64,000 bases of DNA from Blastocatellia bacterium (GTDB taxonomy: Bacteria; Acidobacteriota; Blastocatellia; HR10; J050), in NCBI GenBank assembly GCA_025054955.1, contig JANWZE010000086.1:1-64000 (forward strand), read 5' to 3'. The notes under the pieces are model-generated. The model made no database searches. It was not told the origin of the DNA and worked only from the letters and a program-made list of their open reading frames with translations. A program made the translations under genes and the position numbers. Each line of letters begins with the position of its first letter. Positions within the stretch are counted from its first letter, which is position 1. Of this stretch, positions 55,505 to 63,111 are shown piece by piece.

Positions 55505-56940
55505 ACTATCAGCAAATCGTTGACTATTTGATTCGACGTGGCAACGAGCTTGTCACGGCCGATTTTCGCCTGGAGCGCATGCAGCGGTTGTTAACCTGCT
55601 TAGGTCAACCGCAGGACGCTGTGCCCTCGATCATCGTTGCCGGCACAAACGGCAAAGGTTCTGTCTCAGCCATGATGGAATCGGTGCTGCGCCAGGCTGG
55701 ATGGCGAACGGGATTATACACATCGCCTCATCTGGTCAGCATCTGCGAGCGCATTCAAGTGGGTGGCCGACTCATTACGCCGGAAGAGTTTGCCGCGCAC
55801 GCATCGCGTGTGTGGGAGGTTGGCTCAACGTTAGTCTCGCGCGGTGAATTGAGTTCGATGCCGACTTTCTTTGAACACGTGACGGCGGTGGGCTTTTTAC
55901 ATTTTTGCCAACAGCGTGTAGACGTTGCCGTGTTGGAAGTGGGTTTGGGCGGCCGGCTTGATGCCACGAACGTCGCTCCTTCATTCATGGCTCTGATCAG
56001 TCAGATTGATTTCGATCATCAAGACATTTTGGGGGACACGATTGAGGCCATTGCCAGAGAGAAGAGTGGCGTCATCAAAAATTCGACGAAGGCTGTCGTC
56101 GTCGCGCCGCAGCGGCCGGCCGCCAGCTCAGTCATCGAGCAACGTTGTCAACTGTTTGGGCTCCAGCCTCAATGGACACAGCATCTCAGAGAGCGTGTCT
56201 GTGTGGATCAAATTGACGCCGATGGGTGTGTCCGGTTCAGTCTTCGCACCGACGAGCGCGAGTATCGCGGCATTCGATTGAGCCTGCCGGGCGATCATCA
56301 GATTGAGAACGCCGTTGTGGTGATTCGCGCCGCTGAGATGCTGAACCAATTAGGAATTTGCGTGCCCGCGGATGCCGTGATTGCTGGTTTGCAAGTAGTG
56401 CAGTGGCCTGGACGGTTGGAGTGGCTCGTCCCATTTCAATCCTCAACAGACGCCGGACTGAACGGCGGGCGTCGCGCTTCATCCAATGGCGGTCGAGGCC
56501 GACCTGCGATTCTGCTGGACGGCGCTCATAATCGAGCCGGCGCGGTGGCGCTGCGCAGCTTCTTAGAGCGTTTCTTGTCTGTGCCCATCACCTTTGTGTT
56601 CGGCGTGATGCGCGATAAACAGATTGCAGAGATGGCTCAACTGCTATTTCCGCCGGCACGCCATGTGATCTTGACGCGTGTGGAGAATGAGCGGTCGGCA
56701 GACCCAGATGAGATTGAGCCGCTTGTATCGCCGTTTTGCCGCCACGTTCTGACCACGCGAACTGTTGAGCAGGCGATGCGGCAGGCGCTAGCTCTGACGC
56801 CACCCAATGGCCTGATTTGTGTGGCCGGTTCACTCTATCTGGTTGGCGCCGTCAAACAGCTCTGGCCAACGGTCAGTCGCCGACTCGCGGCCATTGGCCG
56901 TTCATCGCCGGCGCTCGCCCCTCATGTGTCTGAAGTCTAA
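55501..56940 (+). CDS. folC: Bifunctional folylpolyglutamate synthase/dihydrofolate synthase
   Basis: The product (479 residues) is a Mur-ligase-type enzyme that adds glutamate to (dihydro)folate. It has the P-loop VAGTNGKGSVSAMM, LEVGLGGRLDATNV, ISQIDFDHQDILGDT and LLDGAHNRAGA. The GTG at 55501 overlaps the accD stop by 4 bp, a coupling seen in many genomes. The length is slightly above the usual 420-430 because of an insert near residues 320-340. Confidence 0.95.
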   Translation: MNYQQIVDYLIRRGNELVTADFRLERMQRLLTCLGQPQDAVPSIIVAGTNGKGSVSAMMESVLRQAGWRTGLYTSPHLVSICERIQVGGRLITPEEFAAHASRVWEVGSTLVSRGELSSMPTFFEHVTAVGFLHFCQQRVDVAVLEVGLGGRLDATNVAPSFMALISQIDFDHQDILGDTIEAIAREKSGVIKNSTKAVVVAPQRPAASSVIEQRCQLFGLQPQWTQHLRERVCVDQIDADGCVRFSLRTDEREYRGIRLSLPGDHQIENAVVVIRAAEMLNQLGICVPADAVIAGLQVVQWPGRLEWLVPFQSSTDAGLNGGRRASSNGGRGRPAILLDGAHNRAGAVALRSFLERFLSVPITFVFGVMRDKQIAEMAQLLFPPARHVILTRVENERSADPDEIEPLVSPFCRHVLTTRTVEQAMRQALALTPPNGLICVAGSLYLVGAVKQLWPTVSRRLAAIGRSSPALAPHVSEV

Positions 56941-56944
56941 TGGC

Positions 56945-57055
56945 AGGAGGGAGGAGTCAGGAGTCAGAAGCCAGGAGTCAGGGGTTAGAAGACAGAAGGC
57001 AGAAGGTAGGGGTCGGGAAGCAGGAGCCTGAAGGCAGGAGGCAGAAATCTGAGGT
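56945..57055 (+). repeat. Low-complexity direct repeats (CAGGAGTCAGAAG-like)
   Basis: The folC-LD-carboxypeptidase gap is filled by imperfect 7-14 bp units such as GGAGTCAGGAGTCAGAAG and AGAAGGCAGAAGG. The same unit type lies inside the R3 copies at 36325 and 42265. Confidence 0.65.
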
Positions 57056-57068
57056 GTGAAGTCCGAAG

Positions 57069-57998
57069 ATGATGACGAAACCGCCTCGATTACAACTGGG
57101 CAACACTATCGGCGTTGTCGCTCCAGCCAGCAATATCCAGCCGGCGCTATTGGAGGCTGGCATCCGCGAATTGGAGCGATTGGGGTTCCGGACAAAATTT
57201 TTCGATTCCATCTTCGATAAATGGCGGTATACGGCTGGCTCGGACGAGCGGCGCGCAGGAGAGTTGAACGCGATGTTTGCTGATCCTGACGTCAACGCCA
57301 TCATTGCGGCGCGAGGCGGGTATGGTACAGTGCGGTTGTTGCCCTTGCTGGATCGGGATGTGATTCGGGCCAATCCCAAAATTTTCATGGGCTACAGCGA
57401 CATCAGCACGTTATTGATCTACTTTCAGCGCATGTTCCATTGGGTTACGTTTCATGGGCCGATGATCACACGTGAATTTGCCGGCGGCAGCCCTTATTAC
57501 GATGGGGATTTGCTGGATCGCGTGCTATGTCGCGCCGAGCCTGCCGGTAACGTTGATACAAGCGGCACACAGATTCTGCGCGGCGGCATAGCGCAAGGCC
57601 GACTCGTTGGCGGCTGCTTGCCGATGGTCACATGTAGCCTGGCAACAGAATACGAGCTTGATACCCGCGATACGATTTTGTTTCTCGAAGATTATGCCTC
57701 CAAGCCATATCAAATTGACCGCATGCTGACCCATTTGCGACTAGCTGGCAAATTGGAGCACGTGCGCGGGCTGATCTTCGGTGAGATGACCGATTGCGTG
57801 CAGCATCCTGACCAAGGTTATACCATCATTGAGGTGATTCACTCGTGCCTTGAAGGATTGTCTGTGCCGGTCCTGTTTGGCTTGCGCTCCGGACATAGCG
57901 ACGTGGGTAATCTGGTACTGCCCTTGGGCGTTCAGGTGCGACTGGATTGTTCAGGCGCGCAGGCTGTGCTCTCCATCGAAGAAGCGGCTGTCAGTTGA
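57069..57998 (+). CDS. LD-carboxypeptidase (S66 / MccF-like)
   Basis: This 309-residue peptidase of the S66 family trims the terminal D-Ala from murein tetrapeptides during recycling, or cleaves a peptide-nucleotide. The nucleophile is the Ser in FMGYSDIS. The Glu lies in LFLEDYASKPYQIDRML and the His in GLRSGHSDVGN. The N-terminal line IGVVAPASNIQPA is typical. It lies 8 bp upstream of argH. Confidence 0.92.
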   Translation: MMTKPPRLQLGNTIGVVAPASNIQPALLEAGIRELERLGFRTKFFDSIFDKWRYTAGSDERRAGELNAMFADPDVNAIIAARGGYGTVRLLPLLDRDVIRANPKIFMGYSDISTLLIYFQRMFHWVTFHGPMITREFAGGSPYYDGDLLDRVLCRAEPAGNVDTSGTQILRGGIAQGRLVGGCLPMVTCSLATEYELDTRDTILFLEDYASKPYQIDRMLTHLRLAGKLEHVRGLIFGEMTDCVQHPDQGYTIIEVIHSCLEGLSVPVLFGLRSGHSDVGNLVLPLGVQVRLDCSGAQAVLSIEEAAVS

Positions 57999-58006
57999 GG
58001 AGAGGT

Positions 58007-59395
58007 ATGACGAAACTATGGGGCGGACGATTCACCGGCCACACTGATGAACAATTCGCGCGGTTCAATGCTTCTTTTCGATTTGATCGGCGGCTGTTCG
58101 TTGCCGACGTTCGCGCAAGCTTGGCCTATGCCGAGGCGTTGCGACAGGCCGGCGTGTTGACCGATGAAGACGCCGGCAAGATTCGGACCGGTTTAGAGGT
58201 CATCCTTCAACGGGGCCAGAACGAACCGCAATGGATTGACGCAGGCATCGAGCAGGGCGTCGAGGATGTGCACAGCTTCGTTGAAGCTGAGCTGGTGAAA
58301 TTGGTCGGCGAGGTCGGTTACAAGCTGCACACCGGGCGCAGCCGAAATGATCAAGTTGCCACTGATCTGCGACTCTATTTGAGAGAGGCAATTGATGAGG
58401 CGCAAGCGCAGCTCCGAAACTTACAGCAAGCGCTAATAGCGTTGGCCGAAGCGCATAAGGATGTGGCCATCGCCGGTTACACGCATTTGCAGAAAGCGCA
58501 GCCGGTGCTGTTGGCGCATTACTGGCTCGCCTATTTTGAAATGTTCGCGCGTGACCGGCAACGGCTTGCCGATGCGCGCACGCGCGTGAATGTGTTGCCG
58601 CTCGGTTCAGGCGCATTGGCCGGGACCAATTATCCGATTGATCGGCAATTGCTGGCACGGCTGCTGGAGTTTGGTGAGATTTCTCGCAACAGCCTGGATG
58701 CCGTCAGCGACCGGGACTTCGTCATCGAGTTTATCGGCGCAGCGGCGCTCATCATGATGCACCTGAGCCGATTGTCTGAGGATTTGATCCTCTACTCGAC
58801 AGCGGAGTTTGGGTTCATCGAACTTGGCGACACAGTGGCCACCGGCTCTTCGCTCATGCCGCAGAAAAAGAACCCGGACGCGCTGGAGCTGATTCGCGGC
58901 AAGGCCGGTCGCATCTTTGGCCATCACGTCGCATTACTCACAGTCATGAAAGGACTGCCGCTCAGCTACAATAAAGACCTTCAAGAAGACAAGGAGCCGC
59001 TCTTTGATACGATTGATACAGTGACAGACTGCTTGTCAGTGATGAGAACAGTTTTGGATAGCATCAAAATTCACCCGGAGCGCATGATTGCCGCTGCGAG
59101 CCGAGATTACCTGAACGCGACCGAGCTGGCTGACTATCTCGTGCGCAAAGGCATACCATTTCGCCAAGCGCATGAGTTGGTCGGGCGAGTCATTCTGTCT
59201 GCCTTGGAGCAGGGCAAACAGCTTGACGAAATTTCACTGGACGAGTACAGGCAATTTTCCTCGCTATTTGACGACGATGTGTATCAAGTTCTGTCACTCG
59301 ATGCTGTGCTGGCCGGCAAGGCTGTAGCGGGCGGCACAGCTCCAGAACGTGTGACCGAAGCTGTGGAGGAAGCCAAACGGCGCTTGAGTCAGTAG
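58007..59395 (+). CDS. argH: Argininosuccinate lyase
   Basis: The enzyme (462 residues) splits argininosuccinate into arginine and fumarate. It has KLWGGRFTGHTDEQFARFNA, the TGRSRNDQVATDLR block and the signature GSSLMPQKKNPDALELIRGK. GAGGAGAG before the ATG at 58007 decides the start. It is coupled by 8 bp to an LD-carboxypeptidase, an unusual partner; the other arg genes lie 1.6 kb away on the other strand. Confidence 0.96.
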   Translation: MTKLWGGRFTGHTDEQFARFNASFRFDRRLFVADVRASLAYAEALRQAGVLTDEDAGKIRTGLEVILQRGQNEPQWIDAGIEQGVEDVHSFVEAELVKLVGEVGYKLHTGRSRNDQVATDLRLYLREAIDEAQAQLRNLQQALIALAEAHKDVAIAGYTHLQKAQPVLLAHYWLAYFEMFARDRQRLADARTRVNVLPLGSGALAGTNYPIDRQLLARLLEFGEISRNSLDAVSDRDFVIEFIGAAALIMMHLSRLSEDLILYSTAEFGFIELGDTVATGSSLMPQKKNPDALELIRGKAGRIFGHHVALLTVMKGLPLSYNKDLQEDKEPLFDTIDTVTDCLSVMRTVLDSIKIHPERMIAAASRDYLNATELADYLVRKGIPFRQAHELVGRVILSALEQGKQLDEISLDEYRQFSSLFDDDVYQVLSLDAVLAGKAVAGGTAPERVTEAVEEAKRRLSQ

Positions 59396-59521
59396 CTCGA
59401 TCCATCGAGAGCCTTCTGCCCTCTCTGTGCTCTCCGTGACCATTTTCAGCGAAGGAACTAAAGAATCCGGATGTTATCCACCGAAGTCACCTCGCAAGAT
59501 TCTATCTTCGAGAGCATGCTC

Positions 59522-59628
59522 TAGAGCGATTTGTGAATGAGTTTACCCTAGGGCGCGCGCTCGCAGCGTGCGTCAGCCCGCAACAAGATGCGGGGCAACC
59601 AGGCTAAATGCAATTGAAAATCGCTCTA
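59522..59628 (-). repeat. MITE-like repeat R1, copy C (inverted)
   Basis: It is the same element as the other R1 copies but in opposite orientation, with intact ends TAGAGCGATTTG and AAATCGCTCTA. Its right end shares CTA with the left-end fragment of R2 that follows. The gene-free region 59396-60970 contains three R1 copies, one full and one partial R2, and R6. Confidence 0.78.
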
Positions 59629-59670
59629 CGTAACGTGACAAAAGTTGGTGGCGTTATTGGAGTGCTGCGG
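59626..59670 (+). repeat. MITE-like repeat R2, left-end fragment
   Basis: The text CTACGTAACGTGACAAAAGT and the following GGTGGCG line matches the first 45 bp of R2 copies and then diverges. The right end is missing. Confidence 0.6.
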
Positions 59671-59735
59671 AAAGAGGTCTCAGGCATTGAAGTATCCCGG
59701 CAGGATGAGAGCATGCGGGAAGCAGTGATATGAGG

Positions 59736-59877
59736 CTAAGTAACTTGACAAAAGTTAGTGGCGTTTTTGGAGTGCTGCGACGTGTCGCAGCTTTCGCCGG
59801 AAAGCGGTGACACCTCACCGCACGCCAAAACGTCCCGTCCCCCCAAAATGTCCCAGAGCGTTTGTCCACCTACTTAG
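59736..59877 (+). repeat. MITE-like repeat R2, copy 2 (142 bp)
   Basis: It has the same 142-bp length as the copy at 22939, and the same ends CTAAGTAACTTGACAAAAG and a TTTGTCCACCTACTTAG right end. The first inner hairpin is intact and the second has one mismatch. The last TAG is shared with the start of R1 copy D. Confidence 0.75.
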
Positions 59878-59978
59878 AGCGATTTTCAGTTGCGTTTAGC
59901 TGGGGCCCCACATCTTGCGGACTAATGCATGTTGGAACCGTGCGTTCCCCAGGGTAAACTCATTCACAAACCGCTCTA
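59875..59978 (+). repeat. MITE-like repeat R1, copy D
   Basis: The ends are TAGAGCGATTTT and CAAACCGCTCTA. The inner text is more diverged than in copies B and E. It directly follows, and overlaps by 3 bp, R2 copy 2. Confidence 0.78.
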
Positions 59979-60002
59979 AGCTCGTGGAGTTTGGATAGAA
60001 CG

Positions 60003-60096
60003 CGGATGCGGCGGATGCGGCGGATTTTCACGGATTGATCCGCGTTGATCAGCCGAATCCGTGTCATCCATGTTCCGTGAGCTTCTTATTAACTTC
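60003..60096 (+). repeat. Dispersed repeat R6, copy 2
   Basis: It begins with three GCGGATGCG-type units and then matches window positions 1-67. R1 copy E follows directly, as R1 copy A does at the window start. Confidence 0.7.
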
Positions 60097-60196
60097 TAGC
60101 GATCTTCCATTGCCTTTACCCGGGCAGCGCCGGCCTGCGGGCTCATGCACGCTGCAAGTGCGCGCCCCAGGGTAGATTGATTCGCAAACCGCTCTA
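60097..60196 (+). repeat. MITE-like repeat R1, copy E
   Basis: Its left end is degenerate (TAGCGATCTT) and the right end intact (CAAACCGCTCTA). The inner text from CGGGCTCATGCACGCTG onward is nearly identical to copy B at 42560-42611. Confidence 0.75.
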
Positions 60197-60494
60197 GTGT
60201 GGCTCGTACAGCGCGGTCGAAACAGTTGAGTGGGCTAATCCAATTTCGTGATAGATGGGGTGAGCCTACCCTTCCATGCGCAAGTGGAGGCGGTTGTTTT
60301 GTTGTTCTGAGACGTGCGCGTTTGTGGCCAGTGATCGGAGAGCTTGAACAAGCCAGTGAAAGAACGGGCGGCGCTGTTGAAGGCGTGAGGAATTGAGGAT
60401 GATAGCTCCGCGAGGTTGCACGTCTGGCTACCTTCTGGTGGACGGCTACTGCTGCCGCCGCCGAAGTAAATCCCGAGTGAATATCTCAGGTTGT

Positions 60495-60522
60495 CGCTCA
60501 GTCAGTCTGAGCTGACTGAGCG
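60495..60522 (+). terminator. Perfect hairpin in the argH-argB intergenic region
   Basis: CGCTCAGTCAG and CTGACTGAGCG form a perfect 11-bp stem with a six-base loop. No T-tract follows. It may be a terminator for the argB transcript, whose stop is at 60971 on the minus strand, or part of an unrecognised repeat. Confidence 0.35.
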
Positions 60523-60726
60523 GGGATGTGCGATCCTCACTCGCCATTTGACATGATCCGTGTCCTTCAACAAACGTGCCCGGCACGTCCCGATTCAAGC
60601 GCTGAAAAGGGCTCCAGTCAATATGCGTGAGTGCGACTACGGAATCCAGCGTGGAAGGGTCGCACTGCTCCAGGACTTCAACCGCTTCAGGGTTGGGCTG
60701 GAAGGTACTGCCCATCCGGTGGCGTT

Positions 60727-60838
60727 GTCACCGGCCATTAACTCAGTCCCCTTCGGGGATCCGAGCCAGTCGTCTGCGGGAACAGGCAGAGTGGCGTGTC
60801 ACCGGCCATTGACTCGGTTCCCTATGGGGACTCCTTCT
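60727..60838 (+). repeat. Two-copy direct repeat, about 71-72-bp period
   Basis: GTCACCGGCCATT followed by ACTCRGTYCCCTWYGGGGA occurs at 60727 and 60798. It is non-coding. It is followed by a short R3-like fragment (60862-60893, inverted). Confidence 0.6.
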
Positions 60839-60970
60839 ACCATAGGCGGTTGGCTTCATCAAACATCGCCTTTCTCCGGACTATTGGTATCAGTCACGTT
60901 TTCCTTGTTGATCATTGTGCCCATGCCCAGAGGTTGCTTGGCGAAGCACAATTCTACAATCTCACGCTCC

Positions 60971-61858
60971 CTACGACGTGATCATCGTGCCCATGCCTTC
61001 GTCGGTGAAGACTTCTTGCAGCAGCGCATTGCGTCGAGAGCCGTTGATGATATGCGCGCTTTTGACGCCTCGACGCAGCAGCGAAATGACCGATGCCAGC
61101 TTCGGAATCATGCCCGCGCCAATGCACGCTGACTCGACCAGTTGTTCAGCTTCGGCCAGCGTCAATCGCGAAATCTTACTATGTGGGTCGTTCACGTCAC
61201 GATAAATCCCATCCACGTTCGTCATGTTGACGAGCTTTTCCGCCTGAAGCGAGACGGCAATTTCAGCCGCAATGGTATCAGCATTGATGTTGTAGACATT
61301 CCCTTCATCGTCAGCGCCGAGCGATGAGATGACAGGGACATAGCCATGATTGAGTAAGAGTCGAAGTAACTGCGCGTCAATCTCGACTATGTCTCCCACA
61401 TGACCGTAATCTACCAGTTGAACGGCGCCCGTTTCGCGGTTGACGATCCGTTGAATCTCGCGGCGCCGCGCGCGAATAATGTTGCCATCGAGCCCGGAGA
61501 GCCCGACCGTTGGCACGCCCAGCCGACGCAGCACCGATAAGATGTCTGTGTTGATCTTGCCAGCGAAGACCATCTTCGCAATTTCCAATGTGCTGCTATC
61601 AGTGATGCGGCGACCATTGATGATGGTTTGAGGCACGCCGAGCCGTTCAGCCAGTTCGGTCAGTTGCTTGCCGCCGCCATGCACCACGAGCATGCGGAAG
61701 CCGACCTGATGGCACAGCGCAATCTCTTCGGCCAACGATTCGAGAATGCTCGGCTCTTCGGTGACATGCCCGCTCAGTTTAATGACAAACGTCTTTCCTT
61801 TGAATCGTTGGATATAGGGAAGCGCTTCCCGGAGCAGATCAAGTTGTTTGCTATCCAT
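60971..61858 (-). CDS. argB: Acetylglutamate kinase
   Basis: This amino-acid kinase (295 residues) phosphorylates N-acetylglutamate, the second arginine step. It shows FVIKLSGHVTEE in place of the more common KxGG line, VVHGGGKQLTELAERLG, and NADTIAAEIAVSLQAEKLV. The start MDSKQLDLL at 61858 has GAGG upstream. It is the last of three arg genes on this strand. Confidence 0.93.
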   Translation of the reverse strand: MDSKQLDLLREALPYIQRFKGKTFVIKLSGHVTEEPSILESLAEEIALCHQVGFRMLVVHGGGKQLTELAERLGVPQTIINGRRITDSSTLEIAKMVFAGKINTDILSVLRRLGVPTVGLSGLDGNIIRARRREIQRIVNRETGAVQLVDYGHVGDIVEIDAQLLRLLLNHGYVPVISSLGADDEGNVYNINADTIAAEIAVSLQAEKLVNMTNVDGIYRDVNDPHSKISRLTLAEAEQLVESACIGAGMIPKLASVISLLRRGVKSAHIINGSRRNALLQEVFTDEGMGTMITS

Positions 61859-61954
61859 ACAACCTCGATGATCGGTGGTGAGTTGCTGCGCCGAACGCTG
61901 TCGCACGATACGCGAAAGCATCCCGCTCGTGAGCGATCCGGCCGATGGTCAGTT

Positions 61955-62063
61955 GTGCGCGCTCCATGCTGAGGCCACCGTTCACTGCGACTACGGATGA
62001 CTGAATATCGCGACGCGGTTTGATAGTGCGCGCTCCATGCTGAGGCCACCGTTCACTGCAACA
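61955..62063 (+). repeat. Two-copy direct repeat, 71-bp period
   Basis: A 38-bp unit (GTGCGCGCTCCATGCTGAGG and on) occurs at 61955-61992 and 62026-62063 around a 33-bp spacer. The second copy contains the stop codon of the carbamoyltransferase gene on the minus strand. Confidence 0.75.
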
Positions 62064-63111
62064 ACAATGAGAGGAGCGTTTTTTGAATGTGCAATCGGTT
62101 TGAGGCCTGATGCACAACGATTGAGCGCGGGCTATCCAAGACCTCATCGGCGACGACGACGTTGCGCCGCACCGGCAGACAGTGCATGAAGTAGCCGTTA
62201 TTGGTTCGTGCCATGATCTCAGGTGTGACGATCCAGTGTTTGTATTGTTGTCGCATCTGCCGTTCTTCGTCCAGGCGCCCATAGTAATGTCGGCTGCCCC
62301 AGCTCTTGGCATAGACGACCTCAGCGCCCCGGCAGGCTTCGGCCATATCATGCACGACGCGGACGCGACTCTGATTGAGCGCGGCCTGTCGCTGGACTTC
62401 AGCCATGATGTCCGGATCGAGTTCGTATTCCGGTGGATGAGCAATCGTCAGGTCCATGCCATATTGCGCCGTGACCAGCGCGAAGGTGTTAGGCACGGCC
62501 ATCGGCAGCGGCTTGGGATGATAAGCCCACGTCAATACGACTTTGCGCTGGTCAACCGTGCCGAACTTCTCCTTGATCGTCATCACATCAGCCAGCCCCT
62601 GCAAGGGATGGTGCATGCTTGATTCGAGATTGAGAATCGGGACGTGGCTGTAGCGCTTGAAGGCGTTGATGACCAACTCCGCTTTGTCTTCGTCATAATC
62701 CTGCATCCGCGGAAACGACCGCACTCCGATGGCGTGGACATACGTGCCGAGCACCGCTGCCGCTTCTTTGATGTGTTCGGTTTTGTCGCCGTCCATGACC
62801 ACACCCTCACGGTATTCCAGCGACCATGTGCCTTGGCCAACGTCAAGCACGACCGGCACGCCGCCCAATTGCTGAATCGCCACAATCATCGAAGCGCGCG
62901 TTCGCAGCGATGGATTGAAGAAGACCAACGCCACACTTTTGCCGGCCAGTGGCAGTCCAGGCGTGATCCATCCATGCTTGTGTTGAATGGCCAGGTCCAA
63001 CAGCGCCGACAATTCAGGACGACTAAAATCGGTTGTCGCCAGAAATGAACGACCTTTCAACGACGCCAGTATCGGCGGCGCCGCTTGCGCAAAATCGGTG
63101 GCCTGTTTCAT
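62053..63111 (-). CDS. argF': N-acetyl- or N-succinylornithine carbamoyltransferase (ArgF'-type)
   Basis: This transcarbamylase (352 residues) has the carbamoyl-phosphate site FFNPSLRTR and HCLPVRRN. It also has lines specific to acylornithine enzymes: GVVMDGDKTEHIKEAA, LTWAYHPKPLPMAVPN and VYAKSWGS. It would carbamoylate N-acylornithine rather than ornithine. The residue set resembles succinylornithine enzymes in places (HPLQGLAD, NGYFMHCLPVRRN). A key position before EH is Thr, so the acyl group is uncertain. The start overlaps argD as ATGA. Confidence 0.9.
   Translation of the reverse strand: MKQATDFAQAAPPILASLKGRSFLATTDFSRPELSALLDLAIQHKHGWITPGLPLAGKSVALVFFNPSLRTRASMIVAIQQLGGVPVVLDVGQGTWSLEYREGVVMDGDKTEHIKEAAAVLGTYVHAIGVRSFPRMQDYDEDKAELVINAFKRYSHVPILNLESSMHHPLQGLADVMTIKEKFGTVDQRKVVLTWAYHPKPLPMAVPNTFALVTAQYGMDLTIAHPPEYELDPDIMAEVQRQAALNQSRVRVVHDMAEACRGAEVVYAKSWGSRHYYGRLDEERQMRQQYKHWIVTPEIMARTNNGYFMHCLPVRRNVVVADEVLDSPRSIVVHQASNRLHIQKTLLSLLLQ

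Noticed and set aside
60446-60715. 89-residue minus-strand frame with ordinary composition
   Set aside because: No Shine-Dalgarno site, no recognisable domain, and it spans a perfect hairpin within repeat-rich intergenic DNA.
60560-61132. 190-residue plus-strand frame
   Set aside because: It overlaps the 3' end of argB antisense and intergenic direct repeats; no domain is seen.
61955-62063. One-spacer CRISPR array (38-bp repeats, 33-bp spacer)
   Set aside because: Only two units, no cas genes, the unit overlaps a stop codon, and similar pairs in the window have unrelated sequences.
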